Shown: in pieces, positions 43,944 through 52,989 of the stretch
Layout of the letters: each line of letters begins with the position of its first letter
Position numbering within the stretch: position 1 is the stretch's first letter
Origin: Amycolatopsis balhimycina FH 1894
GTDB taxonomy: Bacteria; Actinomycetota; Actinomycetes; Mycobacteriales; Pseudonocardiaceae
DNA: 64,000 nucleotides
NCBI RefSeq assembly: GCF_000384295.1
Contig: NZ_KB913037.1
Span: 5,886,822-5,950,821, forward strand
Direction of reading: 5' to 3'
Made by a program: the position numbers and the translations under genes
Notes under the pieces: generated by a model
Database searches by the model: none
Seen by the model: the letters and a program-made list of their open reading frames with translations, nothing else
Told to the model about the DNA's origin: nothing

Positions 43944-43990
43944 CCGGTCCACGCGAGTGGGCCGGTTCACCCCCGGGCTTCAGGCCGGGG
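43944..43990 (+). promoter_or_regulatory. Two tandem hairpins between rpmJ and rpsM
   Basis: The first is a 9-bp stem (43944-43952 with 43957-43965, one T-G wobble) capped by GCGA, a GNRA-type tetraloop. The second is CCCCGG with CCGGGG around GCTTCAGG, immediately after. The gap from rpmJ to rpsM is 205 nt, much longer than neighbouring gaps, which suggests a leader for the rpsM-rplQ segment. No target protein can be named. Confidence 0.5.
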
Positions 43991-44095
43991 CCGGGACACC
44001 CGAAGCGCAAGCCGAGGGCACGACAGGCGAGTCGGTCCCGGAACCGGACGGGGAGCAGACCTGAAGACGAATTCTATGAAGGAGCATCAACGCCA

Positions 44096-44476
44096 ATGGC
44101 ACGACTCGCTGGCGTAGACCTCCCCCGCGAAAAGCGGTTGGAGATCGCGCTTACCTACATCTACGGCATCGGCCGTACCCGCTCGAAGCAGCTGATCAAG
44201 GCTGCCGAGCTCAACGCGGACACCCGCGTGAAGGATCTCGGAGATGACGACCTCGCGAAGCTGCGTGTCTACATCGAAGAGAACTTCAAGGTCGAGGGTG
44301 ACCTTCGCCGCGAGGTGAACGCCGACATCCGTCGGAAGATCGAGATCGGGTGTTACGAAGGCATTCGGTGGCGTCGCGGACTGCCCGTCCGTGGTCAGCG
44401 CACGAAGACCAACGCCCGTACCCGCAAGGGTCCGAAGAAGACGGTCGCCGGCAAGAAGAAGGCTGGCAAGAAGTGA
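44096..44476 (+). CDS. rpsM: Ribosomal protein uS13
   Basis: 126 residues ([20 protein letters not shown]). The helix-two-turn-helix region and the basic C-terminal tail reaching P-site tRNA are complete ([19 protein letters not shown]). It sits in the 30S head and forms bridges to 50S. Its stop overlaps the GTG of an unrecognised 61-codon gene instead of running directly to rpsK. Confidence 0.97.
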   Translation: MARLAGVDLPREKRLEIALTYIYGIGRTRSKQLIKAAELNADTRVKDLGDDDLAKLRVYIEENFKVEGDLRREVNADIRRKIEIGCYEGIRWRRGLPVRGQRTKTNARTRKGPKKTVAGKKKAGKK

Positions 44477-44658
44477 GCGTCCAAGGCAAGAAGGTCGTGC
44501 AGATGGGCGGCGCCCAGCGTCGCGGCTCGGCTTGTGTCTCGCCCAAGGCGCTCTACGCCCGCCCGATGGCGCTCCGCAACCTGTACACCGACGCCGGCTC
44601 GATCATCCGGCGCGGCCAGGCCGAAGCGGTCGCCGCTCACCAAGAGAACGCGCGCTAA
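44473..44658 (+). CDS. Unrecognised small basic protein between rpsM and rpsK
   Basis: 61 residues from a GTG that overlaps the rpsM stop (GTGA), with AAGAAGG 10 bp upstream. The stop lies 18 bp before the rpsK start, with AGGAGA in the gap, so the frame fills the space exactly. The peptide is basic (about eight Arg and three Lys against three acidic residues) and begins [18 protein letters not shown]. It has one Cys and a C-terminal half, [20 protein letters not shown], that may be helical. No membrane segment. It matches no ribosomal protein I know. The codon third positions look like those of its neighbours. A ribosome-associated role is inferred from location and charge. Confidence 0.65.
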   Translation: MSVQGKKVVQMGGAQRRGSACVSPKALYARPMALRNLYTDAGSIIRRGQAEAVAAHQENAR

Positions 44659-44676
44659 CAGGAGATCCCTCACAAC

Positions 44677-45084
44677 ATGCCACCGAAGTCTCGTACTGCG
44701 GCGGGGGCCAAGAAGGTCCGCCGCAAGGAAAAGAAGAATGTCGCGCACGGTCACGCGCACATCAAGAGCACCTTCAACAACACCATCGTCTCGATCACGG
44801 ACCCGACCGGTGCCGTGATCGCGTGGGCGTCGAGTGGGCACGTGGGCTTCAAGGGCTCGCGTAAGTCCACCCCGTTCGCCGCGCAGATGGCCGCCGAGAG
44901 CGCTGCCCGCAAGGCCGCCGAGCACGGCATGAAGAAGGTCGACGTCTTCGTGAAGGGCCCGGGTTCGGGCCGCGAGACGGCGATCCGCTCGCTGCAGGCC
45001 GCCGGCCTCGAGGTCGGCACCATCCAGGACGTGACCCCGCAGCCTCACAACGGCTGCCGCCCGCCCAAGCGGCGCCGGGTCTGA
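44677..45084 (+). CDS. rpsK: Ribosomal protein uS11
   Basis: 135 residues. A Lys-rich N-terminus is followed by the conserved [20 protein letters not shown], and the protein ends [11 protein letters not shown], the 16S-binding tail at the platform. Standard length for actinobacteria. Followed at 23 bp by rpsD with GGGGAGGAG in the gap. Confidence 0.97.
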   Translation: MPPKSRTAAGAKKVRRKEKKNVAHGHAHIKSTFNNTIVSITDPTGAVIAWASSGHVGFKGSRKSTPFAAQMAAESAARKAAEHGMKKVDVFVKGPGSGRETAIRSLQAAGLEVGTIQDVTPQPHNGCRPPKRRRV

Positions 45085-45107
45085 GGAACGGGGAGGAGTA
45101 AGAAGAA

Positions 45108-45713
45108 ATGGCTCGTTACACCGGCCCCGCGACGCGTATTTCGCGTCGCCTCAAGGTTGACCTCATCGGCGGCGACCAGGCTTTCGAGCGTCGCCCCTAC
45201 CCGCCGGGCCAGCACGGCCGCGGGCGCATCAAGGAGTCCGAGTACCTCCTGCAGTCGCAGGAGAAGCAGAAGGCTCGCTACACCTACGGCGTTCTCGAGC
45301 GTCAGTTCGTCCGGTACTACAAGGAAGCCGTCCGGCGTCCTGGCAAGACCGGTGAGAACCTGCTGCAGATCCTCGAGTCCCGCCTGGACAACGTGATCTA
45401 CCGCGCCGGCATCGCCCGCACGCGCCGTCAGGCGCGTCAGCTGGTGAGCCACGGCCACTTCGTGGTCAACGGCAAGAAGGTCAACGTCCCGTCGTACCAG
45501 GTCACCAAGTGGGACATCATCGACGTGCGGCCGAAGTCGTTCGCGATGCTGCCCTTCGTCGTGGCCAAGGAGTCCTTCGGCGACCGCCCGATCCCGGCGT
45601 GGCTGCAGGTCGTCCAGTCCAACCTCCGCGTGCTGGTCCACCAGCTGCCGGAGCGTGCGCAGATCGACGTTCCGGTTCAGGAACAGCTGATCGTCGAGCT
45701 TTACTCGAAGTAG
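45108..45713 (+). CDS. rpsD: Ribosomal protein uS4, zinc-free type
   Basis: 201 residues with no cysteines at all, so this is the form without the N-terminal zinc site. It begins MARYTGPATRISRRLKVDL; the S4 RNA-binding domain follows near 90-150 (SRLDNVIYRAGIARTRRQAR). It nucleates 30S assembly and in many bacteria feeds back on the operon containing rpsM, rpsK and rpoA. A 108-bp gap with a hairpin separates it from rpoA. Confidence 0.97.
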   Translation: MARYTGPATRISRRLKVDLIGGDQAFERRPYPPGQHGRGRIKESEYLLQSQEKQKARYTYGVLERQFVRYYKEAVRRPGKTGENLLQILESRLDNVIYRAGIARTRRQARQLVSHGHFVVNGKKVNVPSYQVTKWDIIDVRPKSFAMLPFVVAKESFGDRPIPAWLQVVQSNLRVLVHQLPERAQIDVPVQEQLIVELYSK

Positions 45714-45741
45714 TAGTCCGGCCCCGGCTGGAGTACGGGCG

Positions 45742-45762
45742 GCGGCGCAACAGGTGCGCCGC
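45742..45762 (+). promoter_or_regulatory. Hairpin before rpoA
   Basis: GCGGCGCA and TGCGCCGC pair over 8 bp around ACAGG in the 108-nt gap between rpsD and rpoA. No T-run follows. It could be a processing site that separates ribosomal protein and polymerase messages. Confidence 0.4.
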
Positions 45763-45821
45763 TGCCGCGCCATCCCTTCGACGTCATATGGCGGGCGTCG
45801 TCTGGAAAGGAATTAGGAAGA

Positions 45822-46892
45822 ATGCTGATTTCCCAGCGGCCGGCTCTCGGCGAAGAGACGGTCAACGAGACCCGCTCCCGGTTCACCATCGAACCGCTGG
45901 AGCCCGGCTTCGGCTACACGCTCGGCAACTCGCTGCGTCGTACGCTGCTGTCGTCCATCCCGGGCGCGGCCGTGACGAGCATCCGCATCGACGGCGTGCT
46001 GCACGAGTTCACCACCGTTCCCGGGGTGAAGGAAGACGTCACCGACATCATCCTGAACCTCAAGGAGCTCGTGGTGTCCTCGGAAGAGGACGAGCCGGTC
46101 ACCATGTACCTGCGCAAGCAGGGTCCCGGTGAGGTCACGGCGGCCGACATCGTGCCGCCGGCGGGTGTCACCGTGCACAACCCGGACCTGCACATCGCGT
46201 CGCTGAACGGCAAGGGCAAGCTCGAGATCGAGCTCGTCGTCGAGCGCGGCCGCGGTTACGTTCCGGCCCTGCAGAACAAGCAGGCGGGCGCGGAGATCGG
46301 CCGGATCCCGGTCGACTCGATCTACTCGCCGGTGCTCAAGGTGACCTACAAGGTCGAGGCCACCCGTGTCGAGCAGCGCACCGACTTCGACAAGCTGATC
46401 CTGGACGTCGAAACCAAGCCGTCGATCACGCCGCGCGACGCGGTCGCGTCGGCCGGCAAGACGCTGGTGGAGCTGTTCGGTCTCGCCCGCGAGCTGAACG
46501 TCGACGCCGAGGGCATCGAGATCGGCCCGTCGCCGCAGGAAGCGGACACCATCGCCGCCTACGCGATGCCGATCGAGGACCTGGACCTCACCGTCCGGTC
46601 GTACAACTGCCTCAAGCGCGAGGGTATCCACACGGTGGGCGAGCTCGTCTCGCGCAGCGAGGCGGACCTGCTCGACATCCGCAACTTCGGCGCCAAGTCG
46701 ATCGACGAGGTCAAGCTCAAGCTCGTCGGCCTCGGCCTCGCGCTGAAGGACAGCCCGCCCGGGTTCGACCCGACCGCGGCGGCCGCCAGCTACGACGGCG
46801 AAGGCTGGTCGGAGGGTGTCGGTGGCATCGCCGACGGGATTTCGGACGGCCACGACGATGGCCAGGACTACGCAGAGACCGAGCAGCTCTAG
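45822..46892 (+). CDS. rpoA: RNA polymerase alpha subunit
   Basis: 356 residues from an ATG preceded by GGAAAGGAA. The N-terminal dimerisation domain is recognised by [21 protein letters not shown] and the beta-contacting loops. The C-terminal domain that binds UP elements and activators carries [19 protein letters not shown] and [15 protein letters not shown]. It ends in a Gly/Asp/Glu-rich tail. Together with rpoB and rpoC, all three large core subunits are in this window. Confidence 0.98.
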   Translation: MLISQRPALGEETVNETRSRFTIEPLEPGFGYTLGNSLRRTLLSSIPGAAVTSIRIDGVLHEFTTVPGVKEDVTDIILNLKELVVSSEEDEPVTMYLRKQGPGEVTAADIVPPAGVTVHNPDLHIASLNGKGKLEIELVVERGRGYVPALQNKQAGAEIGRIPVDSIYSPVLKVTYKVEATRVEQRTDFDKLILDVETKPSITPRDAVASAGKTLVELFGLARELNVDAEGIEIGPSPQEADTIAAYAMPIEDLDLTVRSYNCLKREGIHTVGELVSRSEADLLDIRNFGAKSIDEVKLKLVGLGLALKDSPPGFDPTAAAASYDGEGWSEGVGGIADGISDGHDDGQDYAETEQL

Positions 46893-46936
46893 GGCTCTGT
46901 GCCTGGACGCTGCGAGCTGAACTAGTAGGAGAACCA

Positions 46937-47485
46937 ATGCCCACCCCTACCAAGGGAGCCCGGCTCGGCGGGTCGTCCGCGCACGAGCGGCTGATCCTGG
47001 CCAACTTGGCCACGCAGCTGTTCGAGCACGGCAAGATCACGACCACCGAGGCGAAGGCCCGCCGGGTCCGCCCGCTGGCCGAGAAGCTGATCACGAAGGC
47101 GAAGCGGGGCGACCTGCACAACCGCCGTCAGGTGCAGAAGGTCGTCCGTGACAAGGACGTCGTGCACAAGCTGTTCGCCGAGATCGGTCCGCACTTCGCG
47201 GAGCGTCCGGGCGGCTACACCCGGATCACCAAGACGATGGCGCGCAAGGGCGACAACGCCGCCATGGCCGTCATCGAGCTGGTGTCCGAGAAGACCGTGA
47301 CTTCGGAAGCCGAGCGCGCTCGGAAGACGAAGTTCGCCAAGGACGAGAAGGCCGCCGCTCCGGTTGCCGAGGAGACCACCTCCACCGAGGAGTCTGCTCC
47401 GGCCGCCGAGGAGGCCAAGGCCGAGGACACCGCCGCCGAGACCGAAGCCCCGGCTTCGGACGACGCGGACGCCAAGAAGGACTGA
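46937..47485 (+). CDS. rplQ: Ribosomal protein bL17 with acidic tail
   Basis: 182 residues: the L17 fold to about residue 120 ([20 protein letters not shown] through AMAVIELV), then a disordered Ala/Glu/Lys-rich extension of about 60 residues. Actinobacterial bL17 proteins often carry such tails. AGGAG lies 7 bp before the ATG. It closes the rpoA unit and is followed within 5 bp by the proposed start of truA. Confidence 0.96.
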   Translation: MPTPTKGARLGGSSAHERLILANLATQLFEHGKITTTEAKARRVRPLAEKLITKAKRGDLHNRRQVQKVVRDKDVVHKLFAEIGPHFAERPGGYTRITKTMARKGDNAAMAVIELVSEKTVTSEAERARKTKFAKDEKAAAPVAEETTSTEESAPAAEEAKAEDTAAETEAPASDDADAKKD

Positions 47486-47489
47486 CGTC

Positions 47490-48386
47490 CTGACGGCCGC
47501 TTCGACACCGGACGAGCCCGCCACTCCCCCTGGGGAGGGCGGGCTCGTTCGTCTGCGCCTGGACGTCTCCTACGACGGCACGGACTTCTCGGGCTGGGCC
47601 CGCCAGCCGGGCCGCCGGACCGTCCAGGGCGTCCTGGAGGAGGCGTTGTGGCGGCAGCCGCCGGGAGCCGAGGTGCCGAAGTCCGTCGTCGTGGCGGGCC
47701 GTACGGACGCCGGGGTGCACGCGACCGGCCAGGTGGTGCACGTCGATGTGGTGCCCCTTTCCGAGCCTTCGGGTCGTGTCCCGGTCTCTCCGGAAGGCAT
47801 CCCGGACCTGACCCGCATGGCGGGCCGCTGGAACCGCCTGCTGCCGGGTGATGTCCGGGTGCTGGGCGCCCGGGTCGCTCCCGACGGGTTCGACGCGCGG
47901 TTCTCGGCGATCCGACGTCGCTACCGCTACCGGGTCTCGGACGCGCCTTGGGGCGTGGACCCGTTGCGCCGCCACGACACCCTGGCCTGGGGCCGTCCAC
48001 TGTCGACGGACGCGATGAACGCCGCCGCCGCGGAGCTGCTGGGGTTGCACGACTTCGCGGCGTACTGCAAGCAGCGCGACACGGGCACGACGATCCGCGA
48101 GCTGCAGCGCCTGGAGTGGGAGCGGGTGGCCGAGCACCTGCTGGAGGTCCGGGTCTCGGCGGACGCGTTCTGCCACTCGATGGTCCGCAGCCTGGTGGGG
48201 GTGCTGCTCCTGGTGGGCGACGGCCGCCGCGGCGGCGCCTGGCCCGCGAAGGTGCTGGAGAGCGGCATCCGCGACAGCGCGGTGGCGCCCGCCCACGGCC
48301 TCACGCTCCTGGCTGTCGACTATCCCCCGGACGCCGAACTGGCCGTCCGCGCCGAGCAAACCCGCAACATCCGCACCTCGCCGTGA
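47490..48386 (+). CDS. truA: tRNA pseudouridine synthase A, probable CTG start
   Basis: About 298 residues. The catalytic Asp is in VAGRTDAGVHATGQ, the N-terminal SYDGTDFSGWARQPGRRTVQG is typical, and SFARVSADAFCHSMVRSLVG-like family features appear as VRVSADAFCHSMVRSLVGVL. It makes pseudouridine 38-40 in the tRNA anticodon arm. There is no ATG, GTG or TTG in frame between 47367 and the conserved core. The only earlier one, an ATG at 47364, lies 122 bp inside rplQ. A CTG at 47490 has AAGAAGGA at an ideal 8-bp spacing and is chosen. The first 18 or so residues are low-complexity. Confidence 0.85.
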   Translation: MTAASTPDEPATPPGEGGLVRLRLDVSYDGTDFSGWARQPGRRTVQGVLEEALWRQPPGAEVPKSVVVAGRTDAGVHATGQVVHVDVVPLSEPSGRVPVSPEGIPDLTRMAGRWNRLLPGDVRVLGARVAPDGFDARFSAIRRRYRYRVSDAPWGVDPLRRHDTLAWGRPLSTDAMNAAAAELLGLHDFAAYCKQRDTGTTIRELQRLEWERVAEHLLEVRVSADAFCHSMVRSLVGVLLLVGDGRRGGAWPAKVLESGIRDSAVAPAHGLTLLAVDYPPDAELAVRAEQTRNIRTSP

Positions 48387-48391
48387 CCGCC

Positions 48392-48450
48392 AAAGCCGTG
48401 AATGGCACATTGAGGGACTCTAAGTCCCTCAATGTGCCATTCACGGCTTT
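48392..48450. repeat. Dispersed palindrome, copy 1 (bidirectional terminator candidate)
   Basis: A perfect 28-bp inverted repeat (48392-48419 with 48423-48450) around a CTA loop. The arm starts AAAGCCGTGAATGGCACATT and continues with GAGGGACT. It stands between the convergent truA and the ESX gene at 48463, with AAA and TTT at its ends, so it can end transcription in both directions. A second copy is at 54041-54095. Confidence 0.88.
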
Positions 48451-48462
48451 ACGGGTGGGGCG

Positions 48463-49182
48463 TCAGTCGCCGCGGCGGACCGGGCCCAGGAGCTGCTGCT
48501 CCTTGCCCGTGGTCACCAGGCGGAGGGGACGCCACAGGTTGCGGCCCAGGGCCACCACCTGGTCGTCGTTCAACGTCGTCAGCTGGCGCATCATCTGGGG
48601 CGGGAGCCGCCAGATGCGGGCCGCCAGCTCGGCCTGGCCGGCCGGGAGGCGCTGCATCAGCACCAGGTCCGCCGCGTTGGCCGTCGCGCCCGCCTGCGGG
48701 TGCAGGTACGGGAGCACGTAGATCGTCGTCTGCCAGGGCGACCTCGGCGGGAACAGGTCCTGCGGCGTCGGGCCGCCGTCGGTGACCACCAGCAGCGGCG
48801 CGTCCTCCGACGGCCGCGGCAGCTCGACCGGCGACAACCGGCGGATCTGCACCAGCGGCGACGGCCGCCCGTCGCGGCTGCCCGCCGCCCGGGAGAGCAC
48901 CTGCCACTCGGTCGGGCGCCCGGTCGCGACCACGACCCACGCGCCGACCGCCATCGCGCGCATGGCGACCTGGCGCGCCAGGTACAGCCCGCCCACCAGC
49001 ACGATGCGGGTCGGCGTCGAGCGCAGCGCCGAGATCGTCAGCGGCTCGCCCTTCAGCCCCGAGCCGAGCACGATGCCGCCGCGGTCGCCCGACGGGCTCA
49101 CCGCGTCGAGCATCGCGGGGTCCACCGTGAACTCCGGCGACACACCGGTGTTCTGCCCGGCGTCACGGACGCGGGAAGTCAT
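48463..49182 (-). CDS. Unrecognised protein of the ESX locus, downstream of eccE
   Basis: 239 residues. Its ATG overlaps the eccE stop (ATGA), so it is translated with EccE. There is no signal peptide and no convincing membrane helix; the strand-rich core includes RIVLVGGLYLARQVAMRAMA, then AWVVVATGRPTEW and APLLVVTDGGPTP, a pattern like an alternating alpha/beta nucleotide-binding fold, but no Walker motif is present. No family is recognised. Its position and coupling suggest a cytosolic partner of EccE. Confidence 0.6.
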   Translation of the reverse strand: MTSRVRDAGQNTGVSPEFTVDPAMLDAVSPSGDRGGIVLGSGLKGEPLTISALRSTPTRIVLVGGLYLARQVAMRAMAVGAWVVVATGRPTEWQVLSRAAGSRDGRPSPLVQIRRLSPVELPRPSEDAPLLVVTDGGPTPQDLFPPRSPWQTTIYVLPYLHPQAGATANAADLVLMQRLPAGQAELAARIWRLPPQMMRQLTTLNDDQVVALGRNLWRPLRLVTTGKEQQLLGPVRRGD

Positions 49183-50813
49183 GCCGTACCTCCGATCGGC
49201 AGCGTCGCGGCGAACGCGGAGACCTGCAGCCCGCGCAACGGCGTCAGGGTCACGTCCAGCCGCTCGGCCAGGCCCCGCAGCCGCTGGTCCGCGGCGTCGA
49301 GCTCACGCGGGTTCCGCGCGCTCAGCCGGACCACGCCGCGCAGCCCGATCTTGCCTTCGTCGGACGCCGGGGAGATCGACATCGCGAGCGTCGCCGACAG
49401 CGCCCGGACGCTCGTCAGCGCGTTCAGGCTGCCGGTGATCTTGCCCTTCGGCCAGCCGGTGATCGCGTAGCTCGCGTGCCCGATGCCGGCCGCGGTCACG
49501 CCGGACCAGCGCTCCTGCAGCGTCACCTTGTTCGGCGAGCCGGCGACCGACGTCAGCTCCGCGGCGGAGATGCTCGCGCGCAGCAGCTCGTCCGGGTCCA
49601 GCGGCCGCGTCGGCACGCCCTGGGACTCCAGCGCGTTGCGCACCCGCGAAAGCGCGCCGATCAGCGCGCGGTGGGCGCCGACGACGCCGCCGCCGCGCTC
49701 GCGGATCGCCGCCGGGCAGCGCTTCGGGTCCAGCCGGATGGCGACCCACGTCGTCCGCCGCGCCGCCGCGGGCAGCGGCCCGAGCACCTCCATGTAGGAG
49801 CTCAGCGCCGGCGAATCCGACGGCAGCGCCGCGCTGCCCGGGTAGCAGTGCCAGATCGTCTGGATCGAGTCGAGGACGACGCCGCGGTCTTCGAGGCACG
49901 GCGCGAGCGCCGACAGCGGCAGGCTCGGCGCGCCGTCGGCCTGGGTGATCAACGCCGGTGCCGGCTCGACGAGCAGCACCGCCGTCCAGGTGCCGTCGTT
50001 CCACGCGAGGCCGACCTGCTGGACCTCGTGGTCGACGCCGTGCGCCACCACGAGGTCCGGCACGGCGATGCGGAGCAGGTTCACGCGGGCGTCGTCCGCG
50101 CCGGTGACCGTGGTCTCCTCGGCGGCCAGCTCCTCGACGGTGCTCGGCGGCAGGGGGTTCGCGACCCGGTCGTGGGAGCGGAAGGAGTAGCGCAGCGTCA
50201 GCCCGACCCACTGGGTGAACCAGCGGCCGCGCCAGCGCAGCAGCGCGACGATGAGGGCGAAGCCGAGGATGCCGATCCCGACGTACTTCAGCGACATGTC
50301 GATCGCGAGGAGGACGAGGCCGACCGCGAGGCCGACTTCGAGCACGACGAGGTTCGCGACGGGGAGCGGGCCGAGGTTCACGCCGGACGAGCGGCGCCGT
50401 GCCGGCGGGGCCATCCGCACCGCGGGCGGGGGAGTGGGCGCGCCGCTGTCGTCAGGTCCCTGGGGGCCGCTCGGGCCGCCGGGGCCACCAGGCCCACCGC
50501 CACCGGGTCCGCCGGGGCCACCCGGGCCGCCAGGACCTCCGGGACCGCCAGGACCACCCGGGCCGCCGGGACCACCAGGACGCCCAGCGGGGCCACCAGG
50601 CCCACCGGGTCCGCCGGGGCCACGCGGGGGAACAGCGGGCCGTCCGGGACCGCCGGGGCCGCCACCGGGTCCGGGTCCGCCAGGTCCGCCGGGAACGCCA
50701 CCGGGTCCACCCGGGACACCGGGTCTCATCGGCCGCGGCGGCGGGCCAGGCTGGCGGCCGGGCGGCGGGGGCCCGGGCGGGCCAGGCGGACGTGGAGGGT
50801 TGGTGACGGACAT
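49179..50813 (-). CDS. eccE: Type VII secretion protein EccE with collagen-like N-terminus
   Basis: 544 residues from the ATG at 50813 ([14 protein letters not shown]). Residues 6-142 are almost wholly Gly and Pro, with about 15 consecutive GGP-type triplets between 66 and 127. Two membrane helices follow (about 162-183 and 190-206), then the EccE cytosolic/periplasmic domain ([16 protein letters not shown] onward), which matches the usual EccE topology. EccE sits at the edge of the membrane complex with EccB, EccC and EccD. It is divergent from eccB. A longer upstream extension in the same frame is rejected. Confidence 0.8.
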   Translation of the reverse strand: MSVTNPPRPPGPPGPPPPGRQPGPPPRPMRPGVPGGPGGVPGGPGGPGPGGGPGGPGRPAVPPRGPGGPGGPGGPAGRPGGPGGPGGPGGPGGPGGPGGPGGPGGGGPGGPGGPSGPQGPDDSGAPTPPPAVRMAPPARRRSSGVNLGPLPVANLVVLEVGLAVGLVLLAIDMSLKYVGIGILGFALIVALLRWRGRWFTQWVGLTLRYSFRSHDRVANPLPPSTVEELAAEETTVTGADDARVNLLRIAVPDLVVAHGVDHEVQQVGLAWNDGTWTAVLLVEPAPALITQADGAPSLPLSALAPCLEDRGVVLDSIQTIWHCYPGSAALPSDSPALSSYMEVLGPLPAAARRTTWVAIRLDPKRCPAAIRERGGGVVGAHRALIGALSRVRNALESQGVPTRPLDPDELLRASISAAELTSVAGSPNKVTLQERWSGVTAAGIGHASYAITGWPKGKITGSLNALTSVRALSATLAMSISPASDEGKIGLRGVVRLSARNPRELDAADQRLRGLAERLDVTLTPLRGLQVSAFAATLPIGGTA

Positions 50814-50969
50814 CCGCGCTTTCTCTTCCCCTCGTGCTTGCTGCGTACCCGGAAGCCGGGTCCCGGGGTGTCCGACACTAGCTTGAGTTGGTAGAAACCC
50901 CACACCAGACGGTCCCCGTACGGCTATCCTGCGGAACCGTACCGCGACGGGGAGAGCTGTAGGTCGAGA
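50814..50969. promoter_or_regulatory. Divergent promoter region between eccE and eccB
   Basis: 156 bp between oppositely oriented genes. On the plus strand TATCCT (50925-50930) could be a -10 for eccB, with no good -35. TTGAGT at 50883 has no -10 at the right distance. The start sites cannot be placed with confidence. Confidence 0.3.
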
Positions 50970-52604
50970 ATGCCATCAACACCCACGACTAAGTCTCAGG
51001 TCCAGGCGTATCAGTTCGTCCTACGGCGGATGCAGTCGGCGCTGGTCCGGCGGGACGCCGTGATGTTGCACGACCCGATGCGCACCCACACGCGGGCCAC
51101 CATCGTCGGGGTCGTGCTGGGCGGGCTCGGCATGATCGTCTTCGTCGTCTGGGGCCTGCTCAGCCCGGCGCCGTCGGTACCCGACGCCGGGAACATCGTG
51201 ATCGGCGAGCAGTCGGGCACGGTCTACGTCGTGACGGGGAACCCGAAGAAGCTGATCCCGACGTTCAACCTCGCGTCGGCGCGGCTTCTGCTGCTGGCCC
51301 AGCAGAAGCAGAAGAGCGGCGGCACCGGTGCGCCCGCGGCACCGGCCGCGCCCGCCGCGGCGAGCGCGCAGAGTGTGAAGAATCCCACGGTCGTTTCCGA
51401 CACCCAGCTGCAGTCCATTCCGCGCGACAAACTGACTGGAATTCCGGACGGTCCGCAGCTGATCCCGTCGGATTCCCAGCGGATTTCCCCCAATTGGGCG
51501 GTCTGCGACCAGGTTCAGCTCGATCCTTCCCTGCCCAACCCGGACACCGGCAAGACCAACACCTACGTTTTCGGCGGTGTCGCGCCGAGCAGCCTCGGCA
51601 GCGAGCTGGGCGAGAACGACGCGTTGCTGGCGAAGGCCGACAACGACAAGACTTACCTGATCTACCGCCTGCCGAGCTCGCGCAACCGGCCGAACGCGAA
51701 CACCGTGCGGGCCGAGATCGACGTCGACAACCCCAACGACGCCGTCCGGACCGCCCTGCGGCTGCCCCCGGCGACGCGGAAGATCACCCAGGGGCTGCTG
51801 AACGCGATCCCGGAGGTCGCGAAACTGTCCCCGCCGAAGATCGCGAGTGGCTCGGCCCCCGGCAACTTCGACGGCCTGACCGCGGGCGACGTCTTCGCCA
51901 CGCAGCCGGCCGGCGCGGCGCCGAACTTCTACGCGATCACCCGGTCCGGCATCCAGCCGGTGTCCAACGCCGTCGCCGACATCATCCGCGTCGCGAAGAA
52001 CGGCAGCTCCGGCAGCATCCAGACGCTCGGCCTCGACCGGCTCGCCGGCGCGCACACCCTGCAGCCCACCGACCCCGACTACATCCAGGTCGACGACTTC
52101 CCGCGCTCGGTCCCCACGGTCCTCGACGCCACGAAGAACTCGTCGGTCGCGTGCCTGGGCTGGTCGCTGACCGGCTCCGGGCCCGACCAGGACGCCCACA
52201 CCTCGGTGTACGTCGACACGCAGCTGCCCGGGCAGAAGAACGCCGGGGACAAGTTCGCCCCGATGGCGATGACCACGCCCGGCCCGAACCGGGTGCCGAT
52301 CAACGGCTTCTACCTCAAGCCCGGCTTCGCCGCGGTGGTCCAGTCCGCCACCGGCAAGGCCAGCTTCGGCAAGGGCCAGATCCAGCTGATCTCCGACCGG
52401 GGCATCCGCTACAGCGTCCCGGACGCGCAGACCGCGGACGCGATCGGCATGAACAACCGGCAGCCCGCGCCGGAGTCGATCATCGGGCTGCTGCCGACCG
52501 GATCGTCGCTGAACACGCAGGACGTCCTGCGGCAGTTCGACTCGGTGCCGATCGACCCGAACGCCGGCACGTACCCGACGCCGGGCCGTCAGCCGGGGAA
52601 CTGA
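50970..52604 (+). CDS. eccB: Type VII secretion protein EccB
   Basis: 544 residues. The N-terminus is the EccB signature region (SQVQAYQFVLRRMQSALVRRD), followed by one membrane helix (about 44-65) and the large extracytoplasmic domain with repeated R-type units (PTFNLASARLLL; YLKPGFAAVVQSA). A conserved cysteine pair is visible (WAVCDQVQ and VACLGWS). EccB is the periplasmic part of the secretion complex and may have ATPase activity outside the membrane. It heads a plus-strand run with two substrate-like genes. Confidence 0.93.
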   Translation: MPSTPTTKSQVQAYQFVLRRMQSALVRRDAVMLHDPMRTHTRATIVGVVLGGLGMIVFVVWGLLSPAPSVPDAGNIVIGEQSGTVYVVTGNPKKLIPTFNLASARLLLLAQQKQKSGGTGAPAAPAAPAAASAQSVKNPTVVSDTQLQSIPRDKLTGIPDGPQLIPSDSQRISPNWAVCDQVQLDPSLPNPDTGKTNTYVFGGVAPSSLGSELGENDALLAKADNDKTYLIYRLPSSRNRPNANTVRAEIDVDNPNDAVRTALRLPPATRKITQGLLNAIPEVAKLSPPKIASGSAPGNFDGLTAGDVFATQPAGAAPNFYAITRSGIQPVSNAVADIIRVAKNGSSGSIQTLGLDRLAGAHTLQPTDPDYIQVDDFPRSVPTVLDATKNSSVACLGWSLTGSGPDQDAHTSVYVDTQLPGQKNAGDKFAPMAMTTPGPNRVPINGFYLKPGFAAVVQSATGKASFGKGQIQLISDRGIRYSVPDAQTADAIGMNNRQPAPESIIGLLPTGSSLNTQDVLRQFDSVPIDPNAGTYPTPGRQPGN

Positions 52605-52668
52605 CCGGAACCGCCGGTCCGCCGCGGGCGTCACACGCTCTGAGGGTTCCGGGTGAGCGGAGGTTGCC

Positions 52669-52989
52669 GTGGCCGGCTTGAGGATGGACGGCGTCGTCGT
52701 GGGCGAGTACGCCAAGACGGCCGAAGCGGCCGCTGACGACCTGGACGCGGCGGCGGCCGACGTCGGGGGCGAGGGCGTAACCGCGGAGTCGTACGGCGCG
52801 CTGGGGGCCCGTCTCGGGCTCGGTGAGTCGTACGGCCGCGCGGCCGGCGCGTTGCAGCGTCAGCTGACCGACGGCGCGGAGGCGTTGCGCTCGGCCGCGG
52901 CGGCCCTGCGGCAGGTGACGGTCCGGCACGGCGGGCAGGACGCGGAAGCCGCGGAACTGATCGAGCGGGCCGGGAGGCTTGAGGGATGA
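52669..52989 (+). CDS. EspC/WXG-like helical ESX protein
   Basis: 106 residues from a GTG preceded by GGAGG. It is highly helical and alanine-rich with two helices separated near GLGESYG. There is no WxG, but the size, position after eccB and hydrophilic helical pattern resemble the EspC-type (T7SS_ESX_EspC) secreted proteins. It overlaps the next gene by ATGA, so a heterodimer with its product is plausible. Function inferred from context. Confidence 0.6.
   Translation: MAGLRMDGVVVGEYAKTAEAAADDLDAAAADVGGEGVTAESYGALGARLGLGESYGRAAGALQRQLTDGAEALRSAAAALRQVTVRHGGQDAEAAELIERAGRLEG

Noticed and set aside
43870..44117. 100-codon plus-strand frame between rpmJ and rpsM
   Set aside because: It starts inside rpmJ and crosses two strong hairpins into rpsM; composition is not protein-like.
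50450..50720. GGP-coding repeats of eccE taken as a CRISPR array or satellite
   Set aside because: The units are short, codon-based and in frame, with no spacers of uniform length.
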